The notes under the pieces are model-generated. The model was not told where the DNA came from. It was given only the letters and a program-made list of their open reading frames with translations, and did not search any database. This document shows, in pieces, positions 38,039 to 47,003 of a DNA stretch of 53,169 bases. Numbering within the stretch: the stretch's first letter is position 1; every line of letters starts with the position of its first letter. Source of the DNA: an uncultured Aquimonas sp. (GTDB taxonomy: Bacteria > Pseudomonadota > Gammaproteobacteria > Xanthomonadales > Xanthomonadaceae); the NCBI RefSeq assembly GCF_937888285.1, contig NZ_CALART010000058.1, positions 1-53,169 on the forward strand, in the 5' to 3' direction. A program made the translations under genes and the position numbers.

Positions 38039-39331
38039 TCACTCCATGAACAGGGCGCAGGCTGCGCGCGGGTTGGACGGGAAATACAGGTGCAGGAAGC
38101 TCGCGCTCAGGCGTTGTCGCCGGTACACCGGTTCCGCCGTCGGCGCCCCGTTGGGATCGAGCGCGTGGGCGATCGGGGTGAGCCCGATCGCGGCGCGGGC
38201 GAAGTGGAAGCTGTGCCCGCGCAGGCGGCCTTCCGGCAGATCGACCTGCTGCAGGCCCAGCCCGGCCGGACGCGGACCGATGCGCGCGCTGCCCGGAATC
38301 AGCCCGGCCAGATTCGCGCCCTGCCCCGCCGCGTCTTCGAGTCGCGTCAGCAGGGCGAGCAGGCCGCCACACTCGGCCAGCAGCGGCCGACCGGCCTCGA
38401 CGTGCGCATGCAGCGCGGCCCAGAGATCCGTGCGCGCGGACAAGGCATCAAGATGCAGCTCCGGATAGCCGCCGGGCAGCCAGACCGCGTCGCAGTCAGG
38501 CAGGGACTCGCCGGCCAACGGCGAGAACTCGATCAGCTCGGCGCCGGCTGCGCGCAGCAGCTCGCGATTGGCGGCATAGACGAAGCAGAAAGCTGCATCG
38601 GCCGCGATCGCGATGCGCCGGCCGCGCAGCAGGGGCGACGGGGGCTCCACTGCAGCGGGCTCGAAGCCCACCGGCGCCGGCAGCGCAGGCAGGCCCTGCG
38701 CGCACAGCGCATCGGCAAGCGCATCGATGCACGCATCGAGATCGGCGATCTCGGCGGCTGGCAGCAGACCCAGGTGGCGTTCCGGCAGCCGCCCCGCCGC
38801 ACACTCGGGCAGCACGCCGCACAGCGCGAGCTCCGCAGGCAGGCTCTCGCGCAGCAGACGCACATGCCAGTCGCTGGCCACGCGCGTCGCCGCCACGCCG
38901 GCAAAGGTGAGGTCCGGCCGGTAGCGCGCCAGCCCCAGGGCCAGCGCGCCGAAGGTCTGGGCCAGCGCGTTGGCGTCGATCACGGCAAGCACCGGCAGGC
39001 CGAGGGTCTGCGCGAGATCAGCCGCCGAGGGCGCGCCGTCGAACAGGCCCATCATGCCTTCGACCAGGATGAGGTCGGCCTCGCCGGCCGCGGCATACAG
39101 CTGCCCGCGCACCTCGCGCTCGCCGCCCATCCACAGGTCCAGGTTGCCGACCGGCGCGCCGCAGGCTCGCTCCAGCACCAGGGGATCGAGAAAGTCCGGC
39201 CCGGTCTTGAACACGCGCACGCGTCGACCGGCCCTGCGATGCGCGCGCGCCAGCGCCGCGGTGAAGCTGGTCTTGCCTTGTCCTGACGCCGGCGCTGCGA
39301 TCAGCAGCGCCGGGCAATGGCGAACACTCAC
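38039..39331 (-). CDS. cobB: Cobyrinate a,c-diamide synthase
   Basis: A 430-aa glutamine-dependent amidotransferase (CobB/CbiA) that amidates the a and c side chains of cobyrinic or hydrogenobyrinic acid with ATP. The N half has a P-loop-like APASGQGKTS and LVEGMMGLFDG. The C-terminal GATase domain has the nucleophile Cys in LAECGGLLALL, the PGGYPE motif and RGHSFHF. The start is GTG, overlapping the btuM stop by four bases (GTGA). Other side-chain and ring enzymes of the pathway (cobQ, cobD, btuR) are not in this operon. Confidence 0.94.
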   Translation of the reverse strand: MSVRHCPALLIAAPASGQGKTSFTAALARAHRRAGRRVRVFKTGPDFLDPLVLERACGAPVGNLDLWMGGEREVRGQLYAAAGEADLILVEGMMGLFDGAPSAADLAQTLGLPVLAVIDANALAQTFGALALGLARYRPDLTFAGVAATRVASDWHVRLLRESLPAELALCGVLPECAAGRLPERHLGLLPAAEIADLDACIDALADALCAQGLPALPAPVGFEPAAVEPPSPLLRGRRIAIAADAAFCFVYAANRELLRAAGAELIEFSPLAGESLPDCDAVWLPGGYPELHLDALSARTDLWAALHAHVEAGRPLLAECGGLLALLTRLEDAAGQGANLAGLIPGSARIGPRPAGLGLQQVDLPEGRLRGHSFHFARAAIGLTPIAHALDPNGAPTAEPVYRRQRLSASFLHLYFPSNPRAACALFME

Positions 39332-39906
39332 GCCCGCGCCGCCACGCCCCGCGCCTCACGCTGCAGCAACCAGACCACGGCGAGGCCAAGCACGATCCAG
39401 GCGCTGCCGGTCAGCACGAAACCCGGCGCATAGCGGGCGAACTGCTCGGCGAACCCGGCGACGCTGAGCGCACCGAACAGTCCGCTCAGCACGTAGAACG
39501 AGCCGTTCGAGATCGCGAACGAGAGCAGCGCGGCGACGCCGCCCACCGCGCCTGCGATGACCAGTCCGCGCGCATCGACACGCGTGCGCGGCGCCAGCCA
39601 GCGCCCGGCGAACCAGAGCGCGCCATAGGCCGGAATCAGGAAGCCATAGGCCGGGCTCAGACAGACGTGCAGCATGTCGGTGCGCGCGAACACCACGGCA
39701 TCGATGCCGAAGGCCAGCGCGATGAAGCCGGCGAAGGCGAGCGAGCTGCGCAGCAGCAGGCCGCCGAGAAAGAACACCGCCATCGAGGCATCCCGCAGGT
39801 GCAGCCACTGGCTGGCATCGGGCAGGCGGGTCAGCAGCATCCACAGGGCCAGCGCGGCCAGGGTGGGCAGCAGCGGCAGGGGCCGTTCGGACAGGGTCGA
39901 GTGCAT
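39328..39906 (-). CDS. btuM: BtuM-like cobalamin transporter (solitary S component)
   Basis: A 192-aa inner-membrane protein with six predicted helices, resembling the BtuM family of solitary ECF-type S components that carry cobalamin or cobinamide across the inner membrane. The family feature is one Cys that binds the cobalt atom of the ligand; here Cys82 in MLHVCLSPAYGFL lies at the equivalent place (Cys80 in the studied protein, from memory). The gene sits directly between btuB and cobB under the cobalamin riboswitch, which strongly supports the call. ATG 39906 follows gggag; a longer in-frame start at 39924 is less likely. Confidence 0.8.
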   Translation of the reverse strand: MHSTLSERPLPLLPTLAALALWMLLTRLPDASQWLHLRDASMAVFFLGGLLLRSSLAFAGFIALAFGIDAVVFARTDMLHVCLSPAYGFLIPAYGALWFAGRWLAPRTRVDARGLVIAGAVGGVAALLSFAISNGSFYVLSGLFGALSVAGFAEQFARYAPGFVLTGSAWIVLGLAVVWLLQREARGVAARA

Positions 39907-39983
39907 GGTGTGCTCCCAGGGCAAGGGGAAATCGATGCGCAGCGGCGGCGCTCATCGAACGCCGCCGCTGCGTGTGGCGTGAC

Positions 39984-41822
39984 TCAACGCGGGCTGTAGC
40001 GCAGGCCGAGCATCCAGGTGCGGCCGGGCTGGTTGTAGAAGGCTGCGGTCTCGTACTCGCGATCGAGCAGGTTGCTGCCCGCGAGCTGCAGGCTCCAGTC
40101 CGCATTCAGCGACCAACCGACGCGCAGGTCGACGGTGGCGTAGCCGGGCAGACGGGTGAAGTTACCGAGGTCGTCATAGCGCGCACTGGCGGCGAACACG
40201 CTGGCGCCGAGGCTGAAGCGGCCGTAGCTGCGGTCGGCATCGATCTGCACCGAGCGCGGCGGGCGACGCGGCAGCTCCTTGTCCTGGGCCGATCCCGCGC
40301 TGGTGTTGCGCGCATCCAGCACGGTCGCGCTGGCGCGAAGCTGGGTGCCGGCAATCGCGCCTTCGGCGCTCAGCTCCAGGCCGTCGATGCGGGCACGATT
40401 GATGTTGACCGGAATGAACTCGACCGGATCAAACGCGATCAGCTGCTCGACATCGGTGCGGAACAACGACACCGCCCAGCCGCCCCAGGCCGGGCTGCCG
40501 CGCAGGCCGACTTCGAGGCTCTCGGAGGTCTCGGGCTTGAGGTTCGGATTGCCGAAACCGGGGAAGTAGAGGTCGTTGAAGCTCGGCGCGCGGAAGGCGG
40601 TGCCGGCGCTGGCGGTGAGGCGCAGGCCTTCGCGGAAGCTCCAGCCCCAGAGCAGGCTGCCGGTCGTTTCGTTGCCGAACTGGCTGTCGTCGTCATGGCG
40701 GCCGGCGATCTGCAGCGAGGCATCGCCGAGCGCCTGTTGCCACTGCGCGAACAGGGCCTTCTGGGTACGCGCCGTGACGACATAGTCCGTGCTGCTGGTG
40801 ACTTCGTCGCGATGCCAGTCGAGGCCGGTGCTGAGCAGGCCGCTGCCGAGGCTGATGTCCGCCTGCGCGCCACCGCTGTCGCGCTCGGTGTCGAAGCTGC
40901 TGCGATAGCGGCCTTCGAGGAAGTTGTCGGCCAGATCGGCATGCCGTCCGAGCCGGAAGGCCAGGGCGATGCGATCGCTGGGCTTCAGTTCGAGCTTGGC
41001 GCCATAGACCTGCTGGCTGCCCTCCATTTCGTTGCTGAAGCTGCCGTCGAACTCGGTCTCGAAGTCCGCGCGAAGTCCGCGCAGTTCCAGCGCCGCCGCC
41101 GGCGAGAATCGCCAGCCGCCGGCGAGCTGCAGGCTGCGGTTGGTGTAGCCATCGGCATCGGGCTCGTTGGTGAAGCAGCCGCCGCTGTTCGAGCCGCGGC
41201 AGGCGTTGAAACCATCGGTTTCGTCGATCGCCGCATTGACGCGATACCAGCCGCGATCGCCGCGGGCATCCAGGCCAGCGCTGCCGCGCGCCGTGCTGTA
41301 CGAGCCAACGCCAACATAGCCGCTGGCGCGCGGCTCACCTCGGGCTTCGCGGGTGAAGATCTGGACGACGCCGCCCAGCGCGTCCGAACCGTAGAGGCTG
41401 GAGAACGGCCCGCGCACGATTTCGATGCGCTCGATCTGCTCCAGCGGCAGATCCTGGAAAGCAGGCGTACCGCTGGTGGCCGAGCCGACACGGACACCGT
41501 CGATCAGCAGCAGCACGTGGCGGGCCTCGGTGCCGCGCAGGAACACGCCGCTGACCTTGCCGGCGCCGCCGCTGTTGCTGATCGCAAGGCCGGGCACGCC
41601 GCGCAGAAGATCCAGCAGGCTCGGCGCCTGCAGGCGCTCGATGTCGGCGCGGTCGAATACGGTGATGGAGGCGAGCGTGGCGTCCTGGGTTTGCGGCGTG
41701 CGGCTGCCGGTCACGACGATGCGGTCCAGCGCCTTGGCGACGGGCTGGGCCTGGACGAACGCGGGGAACGCAGAAACGAGTGCGGCCGCCAGCAGGGCGG
41801 GACGCAGGGGCAAGGCGTGCAT
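39984..41822 (-). CDS. btuB: Vitamin B12 outer-membrane receptor
   Basis: A 612-aa TonB-dependent transporter for cobalamins. It has a signal peptide (MHALPLRPALLAAALVSAF, cut after VQA), a TonB-box-like LDRIVVTGSR, a plug domain (LLDLLRGVPGLAISNSGGAG, VLLLIDGVRVGS, IERIEIVRGPFSSLYGSDAL), and a barrel ending in LGLRYSPR. BtuB-type length (about 600). ATG 41822 has a clear aggaga site. It is the first gene behind the cobalamin riboswitch and heads the B12 operon. No btuF/btuC/btuD genes are near; BtuM may replace them. Confidence 0.95.
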   Translation of the reverse strand: MHALPLRPALLAAALVSAFPAFVQAQPVAKALDRIVVTGSRTPQTQDATLASITVFDRADIERLQAPSLLDLLRGVPGLAISNSGGAGKVSGVFLRGTEARHVLLLIDGVRVGSATSGTPAFQDLPLEQIERIEIVRGPFSSLYGSDALGGVVQIFTREARGEPRASGYVGVGSYSTARGSAGLDARGDRGWYRVNAAIDETDGFNACRGSNSGGCFTNEPDADGYTNRSLQLAGGWRFSPAAALELRGLRADFETEFDGSFSNEMEGSQQVYGAKLELKPSDRIALAFRLGRHADLADNFLEGRYRSSFDTERDSGGAQADISLGSGLLSTGLDWHRDEVTSSTDYVVTARTQKALFAQWQQALGDASLQIAGRHDDDSQFGNETTGSLLWGWSFREGLRLTASAGTAFRAPSFNDLYFPGFGNPNLKPETSESLEVGLRGSPAWGGWAVSLFRTDVEQLIAFDPVEFIPVNINRARIDGLELSAEGAIAGTQLRASATVLDARNTSAGSAQDKELPRRPPRSVQIDADRSYGRFSLGASVFAASARYDDLGNFTRLPGYATVDLRVGWSLNADWSLQLAGSNLLDREYETAAFYNQPGRTWMLGLRYSPR

Positions 41823-41966
41823 CGATGTCTCCTGTCCGCGCCGACCCGCGCGGACGATGGGTGCTTGGGCACCCGGCGCGGGAAAGAGAGGAGACCTGCA
41901 GGCAGGCGCACGGCGTGAGCGCGGGCGCGCACCCCAAGGCTGCGCCCTCCGCGCGCCGGGAATGAT

Positions 41967-42185
41967 CCCCATGGCCGGTCTCCGGGCTCGCGAACCATGA
42001 CGGCAACCGGAGTTCCGGTTGCGCCTTCGACCCGGGCACCTTCCCATGCGCGAAGCACAGTGGTGTTCGCCCGGACCGGGTGGGCGCGTGATGCGCACAC
42101 CGGCTCGCCTACCGTTGCGGGGGCAGCTCCAGACTTGCGGCGATGTCGCCGCGCACTGGCTTCCCGTTTAAACCGCGGACGCTGA
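41967..42185 (-). promoter_or_regulatory. Cobalamin riboswitch upstream of btuB
   Basis: Read on the minus strand, the conserved elements appear in order: GGGAAGCCAGTG (42154-42165), AGCTGCCCCCGCAACGG (42113-42129), then GAAGGTGCCCGGG, and AGCCCGGAGACCGGCC (41973-41988), the B12 box region. This is the class-I AdoCbl riboswitch core. When B12 is high it folds to stop expression of the btuB-cob operon. The segment between the aptamer and the btuB start (41823-41966) is the expected expression platform. Confidence 0.93.
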
Positions 42186-42664
42186 GAACAGCGCTGCGCG
42201 GTCACCGTGAGGCGGCGCGGATGCTAACAGAAGCTTCACGGCGGGGCCATCCGCTCGTCACTCGGGCTCAAGCGAGCCGCACCAGAAATGGCGACGCAGC
42301 GGCAGCCCTGCGGCTGCCGCTGCGTCGGGTCCAAGACCCCGATGCCCTGAATACGCATAGGGTGGGCATTGGCCCACTATGGCCTCCGCGCTCGCCACGG
42401 AGGCCCATCTCCAAGGACCCCATAGGGTGGGCCCTGGCCCACCGCGGCCTTCACCCGCACCTCGGTGTCCGAAGCATGGAAACGCTCCCGATTCCGCCCG
42501 TGACAGGCCATCGCCTTCAACGCTCCGGCCGGCTGCACCGGGGCGCGGCCGGCCGGAGTTGCCCGTCGGAATCGCAAGCCCCCTTGGGTCCCCGCCTGCG
42601 CGGGGACGACGATGAGGGGCACTTGCGGAGCGTCGCCATCGCGGTGCCAAGCCTCCACGATCCC
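42186..42664. repeat. Gap with a 16-bp perfect hairpin and GTGGG...CCCAC palindromes
   Basis: No gene is supported. A hairpin with a 16-bp perfect stem and a ctgc loop occupies 42292-42327 (arms cgacgcagcggcagcc). Two palindromes of the tagggtgggc...gcccac type lie at 42356-42382 and 42418-42444, and a short gtccccgcctgcgcggggac palindrome at 42590-42609. The promoter of the B12 operon should lie near 42187-42240. Confidence 0.7.
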
Positions 42665-44293
42665 TCAGGGGAACTGCCCCACCTGCTGCGAGACATTGCC
42701 GGGCCACACGCCCAGCTCGGTCTGCACGTAGCTGCCGACCAGGTTCTGCAGGGTCGTGCTGCTGTGCGGTGCGCCGGCCGTGGCCCAGAACCAGTGGGCG
42801 CGCGGGCTCGGCGCCTGGGTGCCGAAGCCGCACTGGTAGTTGCGCGTCACCGCAGCCAGATAGGCCGAGCTGTCGACATTCGCCCAGCTCTTGCTGTCGC
42901 CGCCGTAGCCGCGACCATAGACCTTGGCCAGCGTGTCGAGCTCGAACAGATGGGTCTGGTTCGGCAGCAGGGTGATCGGCGCGGTGTTGGCCGTATCCCA
43001 GGCCACGAACATGTCCTGGTGATGGCTGCTGGGGCTGCCCTCGCGCTTGACCAGGCCAAACAGCGCGGTGATGGTGTCGTTGACCAGATTGCCCTCCAGC
43101 AGCGCACCGGCCGCGGAACCGTCAGTGGCGACGACCAGCCCGACCTGGGCCGCCGTGGTCAGCACCTGGATGATCGCCTGCGAGTTCCAGTTGCTGGCGG
43201 TGAAGCCCGACACCGCCACACCCTTCGAGAACAGCGTGGTCATCGGCGGCGCGCCCGGCGGGTCGTACTTCAGCTGTGCCCAGTCCGAAGCCAGTGCGCG
43301 CGCTTCCTTCGACCAGGGACCACCGTAGTCGACCTGCTGGCCGACGCGGCTGCCGTAGGCGATACGCACGGCCAGATCACCGCGGCAAGTGCCGTTGCCG
43401 CACTCGACGCCGCCGGGCTCACCGTTGCGGGTGCACAGCATGCGCACGCGCATATGGCTGTAGTTGCTGCCCTTGATGCGATCGACCTCCCACACGTTGT
43501 GGCGGCTGCGGCGGTAGAAGTTGATGTCCTTGGCCGCACCGCGCGCGCCGACCGAGTAGTTCAGCTGCCTTTCTTTCTTGGGCAGCTTGCCCCAGGAGCT
43601 GCTGTGGTTCTCGTTGATCTCGCCCTGCCAGGGCGAGGGCTGGTGCGGGAAGGTCAGCACGGTGGTGCAGATGCAGTTCTTCCACGGCCAGGGCTTGATG
43701 GTGCCGATCAGCCGGCGCGCCTCCAGATCGAGTTCGGGGTCGCGCAGCTCGACCACGTGATCCAGCAGGCTGACGCCGCGCTGCGCCGGGCTGGTGGCGC
43801 CGGTCTCGATCTCGTCGACGAGGCGCGGGAACTCGCGCGCCACCACCTCGGCGAAGCCCAGCCCGCCAGCCGCAAGGCCGGGTTCGGCCTGCAGGGCCTG
43901 CCAGTCGGAGTCGCGCGCCGACATCAGCCAGGCGACGACTTCGGCGTCGTTGAGGCGGTCCGCCGGCAGTTCGCGGCTGATCTCTTCGTGCGCGCCGGGG
44001 TAGCGAATGGCGAGGTGCGCCATCAGGCCGTTGCGGTAGTGCCGCGCCAGCAGGGCGGCATAGCGCTCGATGACCTCGGGGTGCCGTTCGAGCGCCGCGG
44101 CTTCCAGGCTGTCCAGCGGGTCCGACCAGCTCTCGATGGCGTCCATCAGGGCGGCCGAGACAATGCGCTCGCCGCTGTCGCCCTCCTCGCCGGTGTCCTG
44201 GGCGAGGACGGGCGTAATGCCGAGCAGGGCACCAAGGCTCAGGCCAAGCAACAGCCGCACGGGGGTGTGTCTTTGGGAGCGCGAAGCAGTCAT
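42665..44293 (-). CDS. Exported protein of unknown function
   Basis: A 542-aa secreted protein. It starts with a Sec signal (TPVRLLLGLSLGALLGITPV, cut near LAQ). The N-terminal third of the mature part is helical and acidic, with a repeat-like EVIERYAALLARHYRNGLMAHLA. The remainder is rich in Trp, Asn, Gly and Ser and contains several Cys (KNCICTT; CTRNGEPGGVECGNGTCRGD) that may form disulfides. No catalytic motif is recognised. ATG 44293 is chosen for the signal peptide. It stands alone, convergent with nothing and divergent from the MFS gene. Its end lies near the repeat gap. Surface or periplasmic location is predicted; function is not. Confidence 0.75.
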   Translation of the reverse strand: MTASRSQRHTPVRLLLGLSLGALLGITPVLAQDTGEEGDSGERIVSAALMDAIESWSDPLDSLEAAALERHPEVIERYAALLARHYRNGLMAHLAIRYPGAHEEISRELPADRLNDAEVVAWLMSARDSDWQALQAEPGLAAGGLGFAEVVAREFPRLVDEIETGATSPAQRGVSLLDHVVELRDPELDLEARRLIGTIKPWPWKNCICTTVLTFPHQPSPWQGEINENHSSSWGKLPKKERQLNYSVGARGAAKDINFYRRSRHNVWEVDRIKGSNYSHMRVRMLCTRNGEPGGVECGNGTCRGDLAVRIAYGSRVGQQVDYGGPWSKEARALASDWAQLKYDPPGAPPMTTLFSKGVAVSGFTASNWNSQAIIQVLTTAAQVGLVVATDGSAAGALLEGNLVNDTITALFGLVKREGSPSSHHQDMFVAWDTANTAPITLLPNQTHLFELDTLAKVYGRGYGGDSKSWANVDSSAYLAAVTRNYQCGFGTQAPSPRAHWFWATAGAPHSSTTLQNLVGSYVQTELGVWPGNVSQQVGQFP

Positions 44294-44622
44294 GTCGGAG
44301 TCTCCTGTGTGATCGCCGCGCAGCCGCCGTACGGCTGTCGCGGGCGAGGGCCAGCGCTGCGGGACCGCAGCACCGACGACGCTAGGAGCGCCCGATCGAT
44401 CGGCAAAGGAACAAGCCGGGAAGGCGACGGGAAGGCGGCAACGACGCGCCGGCAGACGGCCGCGTGCTTCCCGGGCCTGCCCCTTTGTCCCGGCACAGCG
44501 TGATGGCGCGCACAGCGGATCCGCGCAGAAGCGCGGGAACAGCAGGGGAACACGAACGGGCTGGGCCACGCCCCCGACCTTCAGCGCATCGCGGCGCAGC
44601 CCGGCCGCGCGGATAATGCGCC
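44294..44622. other. Divergent intergenic region
   Basis: A 329-bp gap between two divergent genes that must hold promoters for both. A tcgatcgatcgg-like stretch near 44390-44402 is the only palindrome noticed. No gene, repeat or RNA is supported. Confidence 0.5.
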
Positions 44623-45786
44623 ATGCCCACCCTGCCCTACTGGCGGCTGTCTGCCGTCTACTTCGCCTACCACGCCGCAATCGGCGTCTTCACCCCCTAT
44701 TTCGCGCGCTGGATGGAAGGGCTGGGGCATGGCGCGCTGGCGATCAGCAGCCTGTTCGCGCTCTGGTACGGCACCCGCATCTTCGGCCCGCCGCTGTTCG
44801 CGCACTACGCCCGCGGCTCGACCCGACCCAAGGCCTGGCTGCTGGGCGGGCTGTGGGCCTCGGCGGTGTTCTTCCTCGGCTTCTTCGGCGCCGAACACCT
44901 GTGGCTGCTGGCGCTGTCGATGGCCGCATTCAGCCTCTGCTACAACGCCATCCTGCCGCAGCTCGAAGCCTTCACCCTGGCGGGCCTGGGCCCGCGCAAG
45001 CACGACTACGGTCGCGTGCGCCTGTGGGGCTCGCTGGGCTTCATCCTGCTGGCGGTGGGCTACGGCTGGCTGCTGCAACATGGCGACGCCCCCGACCTGC
45101 CCTGGATGATGGGTGCGGGCATCCTCGCCACCGCCCTGATCACCCACGCCCTGCCGGCTCAGAAGCGCCTCGACACCGATCCGCCGCCCGGCAAGGCCAG
45201 CCTGTGGGAACTGCTGCGCCGGCCCGGCGTGCCAGCCTTCATCACGATCGTGATGCTGACCCAGATCAGCTTCGGCACCTACTACCTGTTCTTCACCCTG
45301 CAGCTGGAGCGGCACGGCCACAGCACCGATGTGGTCGGCCAGCTCTGGGGCCTGGGCGTGGTCGCCGAGATCGTGCTGTTCATGTACGCCGGCAGCCTGC
45401 TGCGCCGGGTCAGCGCCCAGCGCACCCTGCAGATCGCGCTGGGGGTGACCGCCCTGCGCTGGCTCAGCATCGCACTGCTGCCGCAGTCGCTGACGGTGAT
45501 GGTGGTCGTGCAGATCGCGCACGCGATCGGCTTCGGCGCCTTCCATGTGGCCTGCATGCAGCGGGTGGTCGAGCTGTTCCCCGAATCGGATCGGCTGGGG
45601 GCGCAGAGCCTGATGTACAGCCTGGGCTCCGGCCTGGGCGGCGTCCTGGGCGCCCTGCTCGCCGGCGCGCTGTGGAAGGCCGGCGACGGCGTGCTGGCTT
45701 TCGCCGTGGCTTCATCGGTGGCAGCGCTGGCCCTGCTGCCGGCCATGAAGCGCTTCGGCGGACGCATCTCACACGCCGACGCTTGA
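44623..45786 (+). CDS. MFS transporter (HcaT/LacY-like branch)
   Basis: A 387-aa, 12-helix major facilitator protein. The opening LSAVYFAYHAAIGVFTPYFARWMEGLG and the RVRLWGSLGF element after helix 4 (the G-R-x-R-x-W-G-S signature) are typical of the MFS_1-like group with phenylpropionate and nucleoside permeases. LMYSLGSGLGGVLGALLAG is in helix 11. Length is normal. The substrate cannot be read. It is followed at once by a tRNA gene and is not part of a visible operon. Confidence 0.88.
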   Translation: MPTLPYWRLSAVYFAYHAAIGVFTPYFARWMEGLGHGALAISSLFALWYGTRIFGPPLFAHYARGSTRPKAWLLGGLWASAVFFLGFFGAEHLWLLALSMAAFSLCYNAILPQLEAFTLAGLGPRKHDYGRVRLWGSLGFILLAVGYGWLLQHGDAPDLPWMMGAGILATALITHALPAQKRLDTDPPPGKASLWELLRRPGVPAFITIVMLTQISFGTYYLFFTLQLERHGHSTDVVGQLWGLGVVAEIVLFMYAGSLLRRVSAQRTLQIALGVTALRWLSIALLPQSLTVMVVVQIAHAIGFGAFHVACMQRVVELFPESDRLGAQSLMYSLGSGLGGVLGALLAGALWKAGDGVLAFAVASSVAALALLPAMKRFGGRISHADA

Positions 45787-45821
45787 TCTGACCCGGGCGG
45801 ATGTGCACAATGCGCGGCTCC

Positions 45822-45896
45822 GGGCGGTTAGCTCAGCGGTAGAGCATTGCCTTCACACGGCAAGGGTCGCAGGTTCGATCCCTGCACCGCCCACCA
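45822..45896 (+). tRNA. tRNA-Val (anticodon CAC)
   Basis: A 75-nt cloverleaf with encoded CCA. The acceptor stem GGGCGGT pairs with ACCGCCC, D arm gctcagcggtagagc, anticodon stem ttgcc/ggcaa around the loop ttcacac (anticodon CAC, reads GTG), T arm with ggttcgatccc. The discriminator base is A. A strong hairpin terminator follows. Confidence 0.97.
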
Positions 45897-45904
45897 GATT
45901 CAGG

Positions 45905-45931
45905 AAAGCCACTCTCGCGAGTGGCTTTTTT
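45905..45931 (+). terminator. Rho-independent terminator after tRNA-Val
   Basis: A 10-bp perfect stem (aaagccactc / gagtggcttt) with a tcgc loop followed by further T residues, 8 bases after the tRNA. Confidence 0.9.
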
Positions 45932-45975
45932 GTTGGCTGATCGGTGGCTTCGAGCGCCCGGCGCCTCCTGCCGGC

Positions 45976-46245
45976 TCAGGTCCGCTCGATCCGCACCACC
46001 CGCCCACCCTGCACGGTGAACATCACCAGTCCGGTCTGGCGCTCGTACTCCCAGCGCTCGCCGATGGCCGCGCCCTGGGCATTGACCAGGGTGACGATGC
46101 GGAACGGCTCGCCGCATTCGCGCAGCTTGGTGATCGGGGCGCCGACAGTGATGACCGCATAGCCGCAGCGCTCGGAACGCGAGGGGCTGGCCGCGGCCGG
46201 CAGGCTCAAGCTCAGCAGCAGGCCCGACAGAATCCATGCGCGCAT
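45976..46245 (-). CDS. DUF2845-family small secreted protein
   Basis: An 89-aa exported protein. A signal peptide (MRAWILSGLLLSLSLPAAA) leads to a small domain with RCGYAVITVGAPITKLRECGEPFRIV, where two Cys are spaced as in DUF2845, and ends in FTVQGGRVVRIERT, the typical family ending. The two Cys may form a disulfide in the periplasm. ATG 46245 follows agggaga at a good distance. It is downstream of and in line with the acetyltransferase gene and converges on the tRNA. Function unknown. Confidence 0.8.
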   Translation of the reverse strand: MRAWILSGLLLSLSLPAAASPSRSERCGYAVITVGAPITKLRECGEPFRIVTLVNAQGAAIGERWEYERQTGLVMFTVQGGRVVRIERT

Positions 46246-46313
46246 GTTGCTCTCCCTCGTGGATGGCTTGCTGAAGGTCATCGCCAACTCGACGGCACGC
46301 GACCGCCCGCGGA

Positions 46314-46811
46314 TCACGGCGCAAGGCCGCCGTAGCGCAGCGCCATCAGGTGCACGTCCGCGTAGCGTCCGCCGCGCAGGGCGTAGCCCAGGCTGGTGCC
46401 CTCGCGCTGGAAGCCATGGCGGGCGAACAGGGTCTGTGCGGCCGTGTTGTCGGTGTAGACCTCGAGTTCGATCCGGCGCACGCCGAGCCAGCCGAAGCAG
46501 AGCTCGATGGCGCCAGCCATCAAGGCGCTGCCGACGCCACGTCCGCGCGCGCCTTCATCCACCGCCAGCCCGATGTTGGCGACATGGCTGCGCCGCGGAT
46601 TCTCGAAGCGCTCGATGCCGATCTGGCCGAGCACGCGGCCATCGACGTCGGCGACCAGGCTGTGGAAATGGCTGTGCAGGCGGCCAAGTCGCTGCTGCCA
46701 GAGCTCGGCACTGGGAAAGGGCAGCTGCAGGGTGTTGGCGTAGACCGAAGGCTGCGCGTAGATCGCGCGGATGGCTTCGATGTCGCGGGCTTCGCTGTGG
46801 CGGATCTGCAT
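46314..46811 (-). CDS. GNAT N-acetyltransferase, YhhY/AaaT-like
   Basis: A 165-aa GNAT enzyme. The sequence follows E. coli YhhY (an amino-acid N-acetyltransferase) closely: IRHSEARDIEAIRAIYAQP at the start, YANTLQLPFPS, the RRSHVANIGLAVDEGARGRG motif A with acetyl-CoA-binding RGRGVGSALM, RIELEVYTDNTAAQ and HGFQREGTSLGYALRGG. Length matches. ATG 46811 is taken from alignment memory; no good ribosome site is seen. It is divergent from the EAL/HDOD gene. Confidence 0.9.
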   Translation of the reverse strand: MQIRHSEARDIEAIRAIYAQPSVYANTLQLPFPSAELWQQRLGRLHSHFHSLVADVDGRVLGQIGIERFENPRRSHVANIGLAVDEGARGRGVGSALMAGAIELCFGWLGVRRIELEVYTDNTAAQTLFARHGFQREGTSLGYALRGGRYADVHLMALRYGGLAP

Positions 46812-47003
46812 CGCCGCATCATGCGGCTGCCGCTCGCACCGAGGCAAGCAGGCGCCGGGTCGACGCCTGACCGAAACGCCGGGCGCGGCGGTGGCACTCC
46901 GCACCGCCTGCGCATCCGCTGGGCTATCCTGCCGCGGCCTCCAATCGCTGCCCACGCGTCCCGCACGGGCCGCGCCCCTCACTGCACCGGGTACCTGCAC
47001 CGC

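Noticed and set aside
39984..41918. Open frames of about 600 aa on the + strand across btuB
   Set aside because: They are antisense shadows of the btuB gene and lack a ribosome site or any domain.
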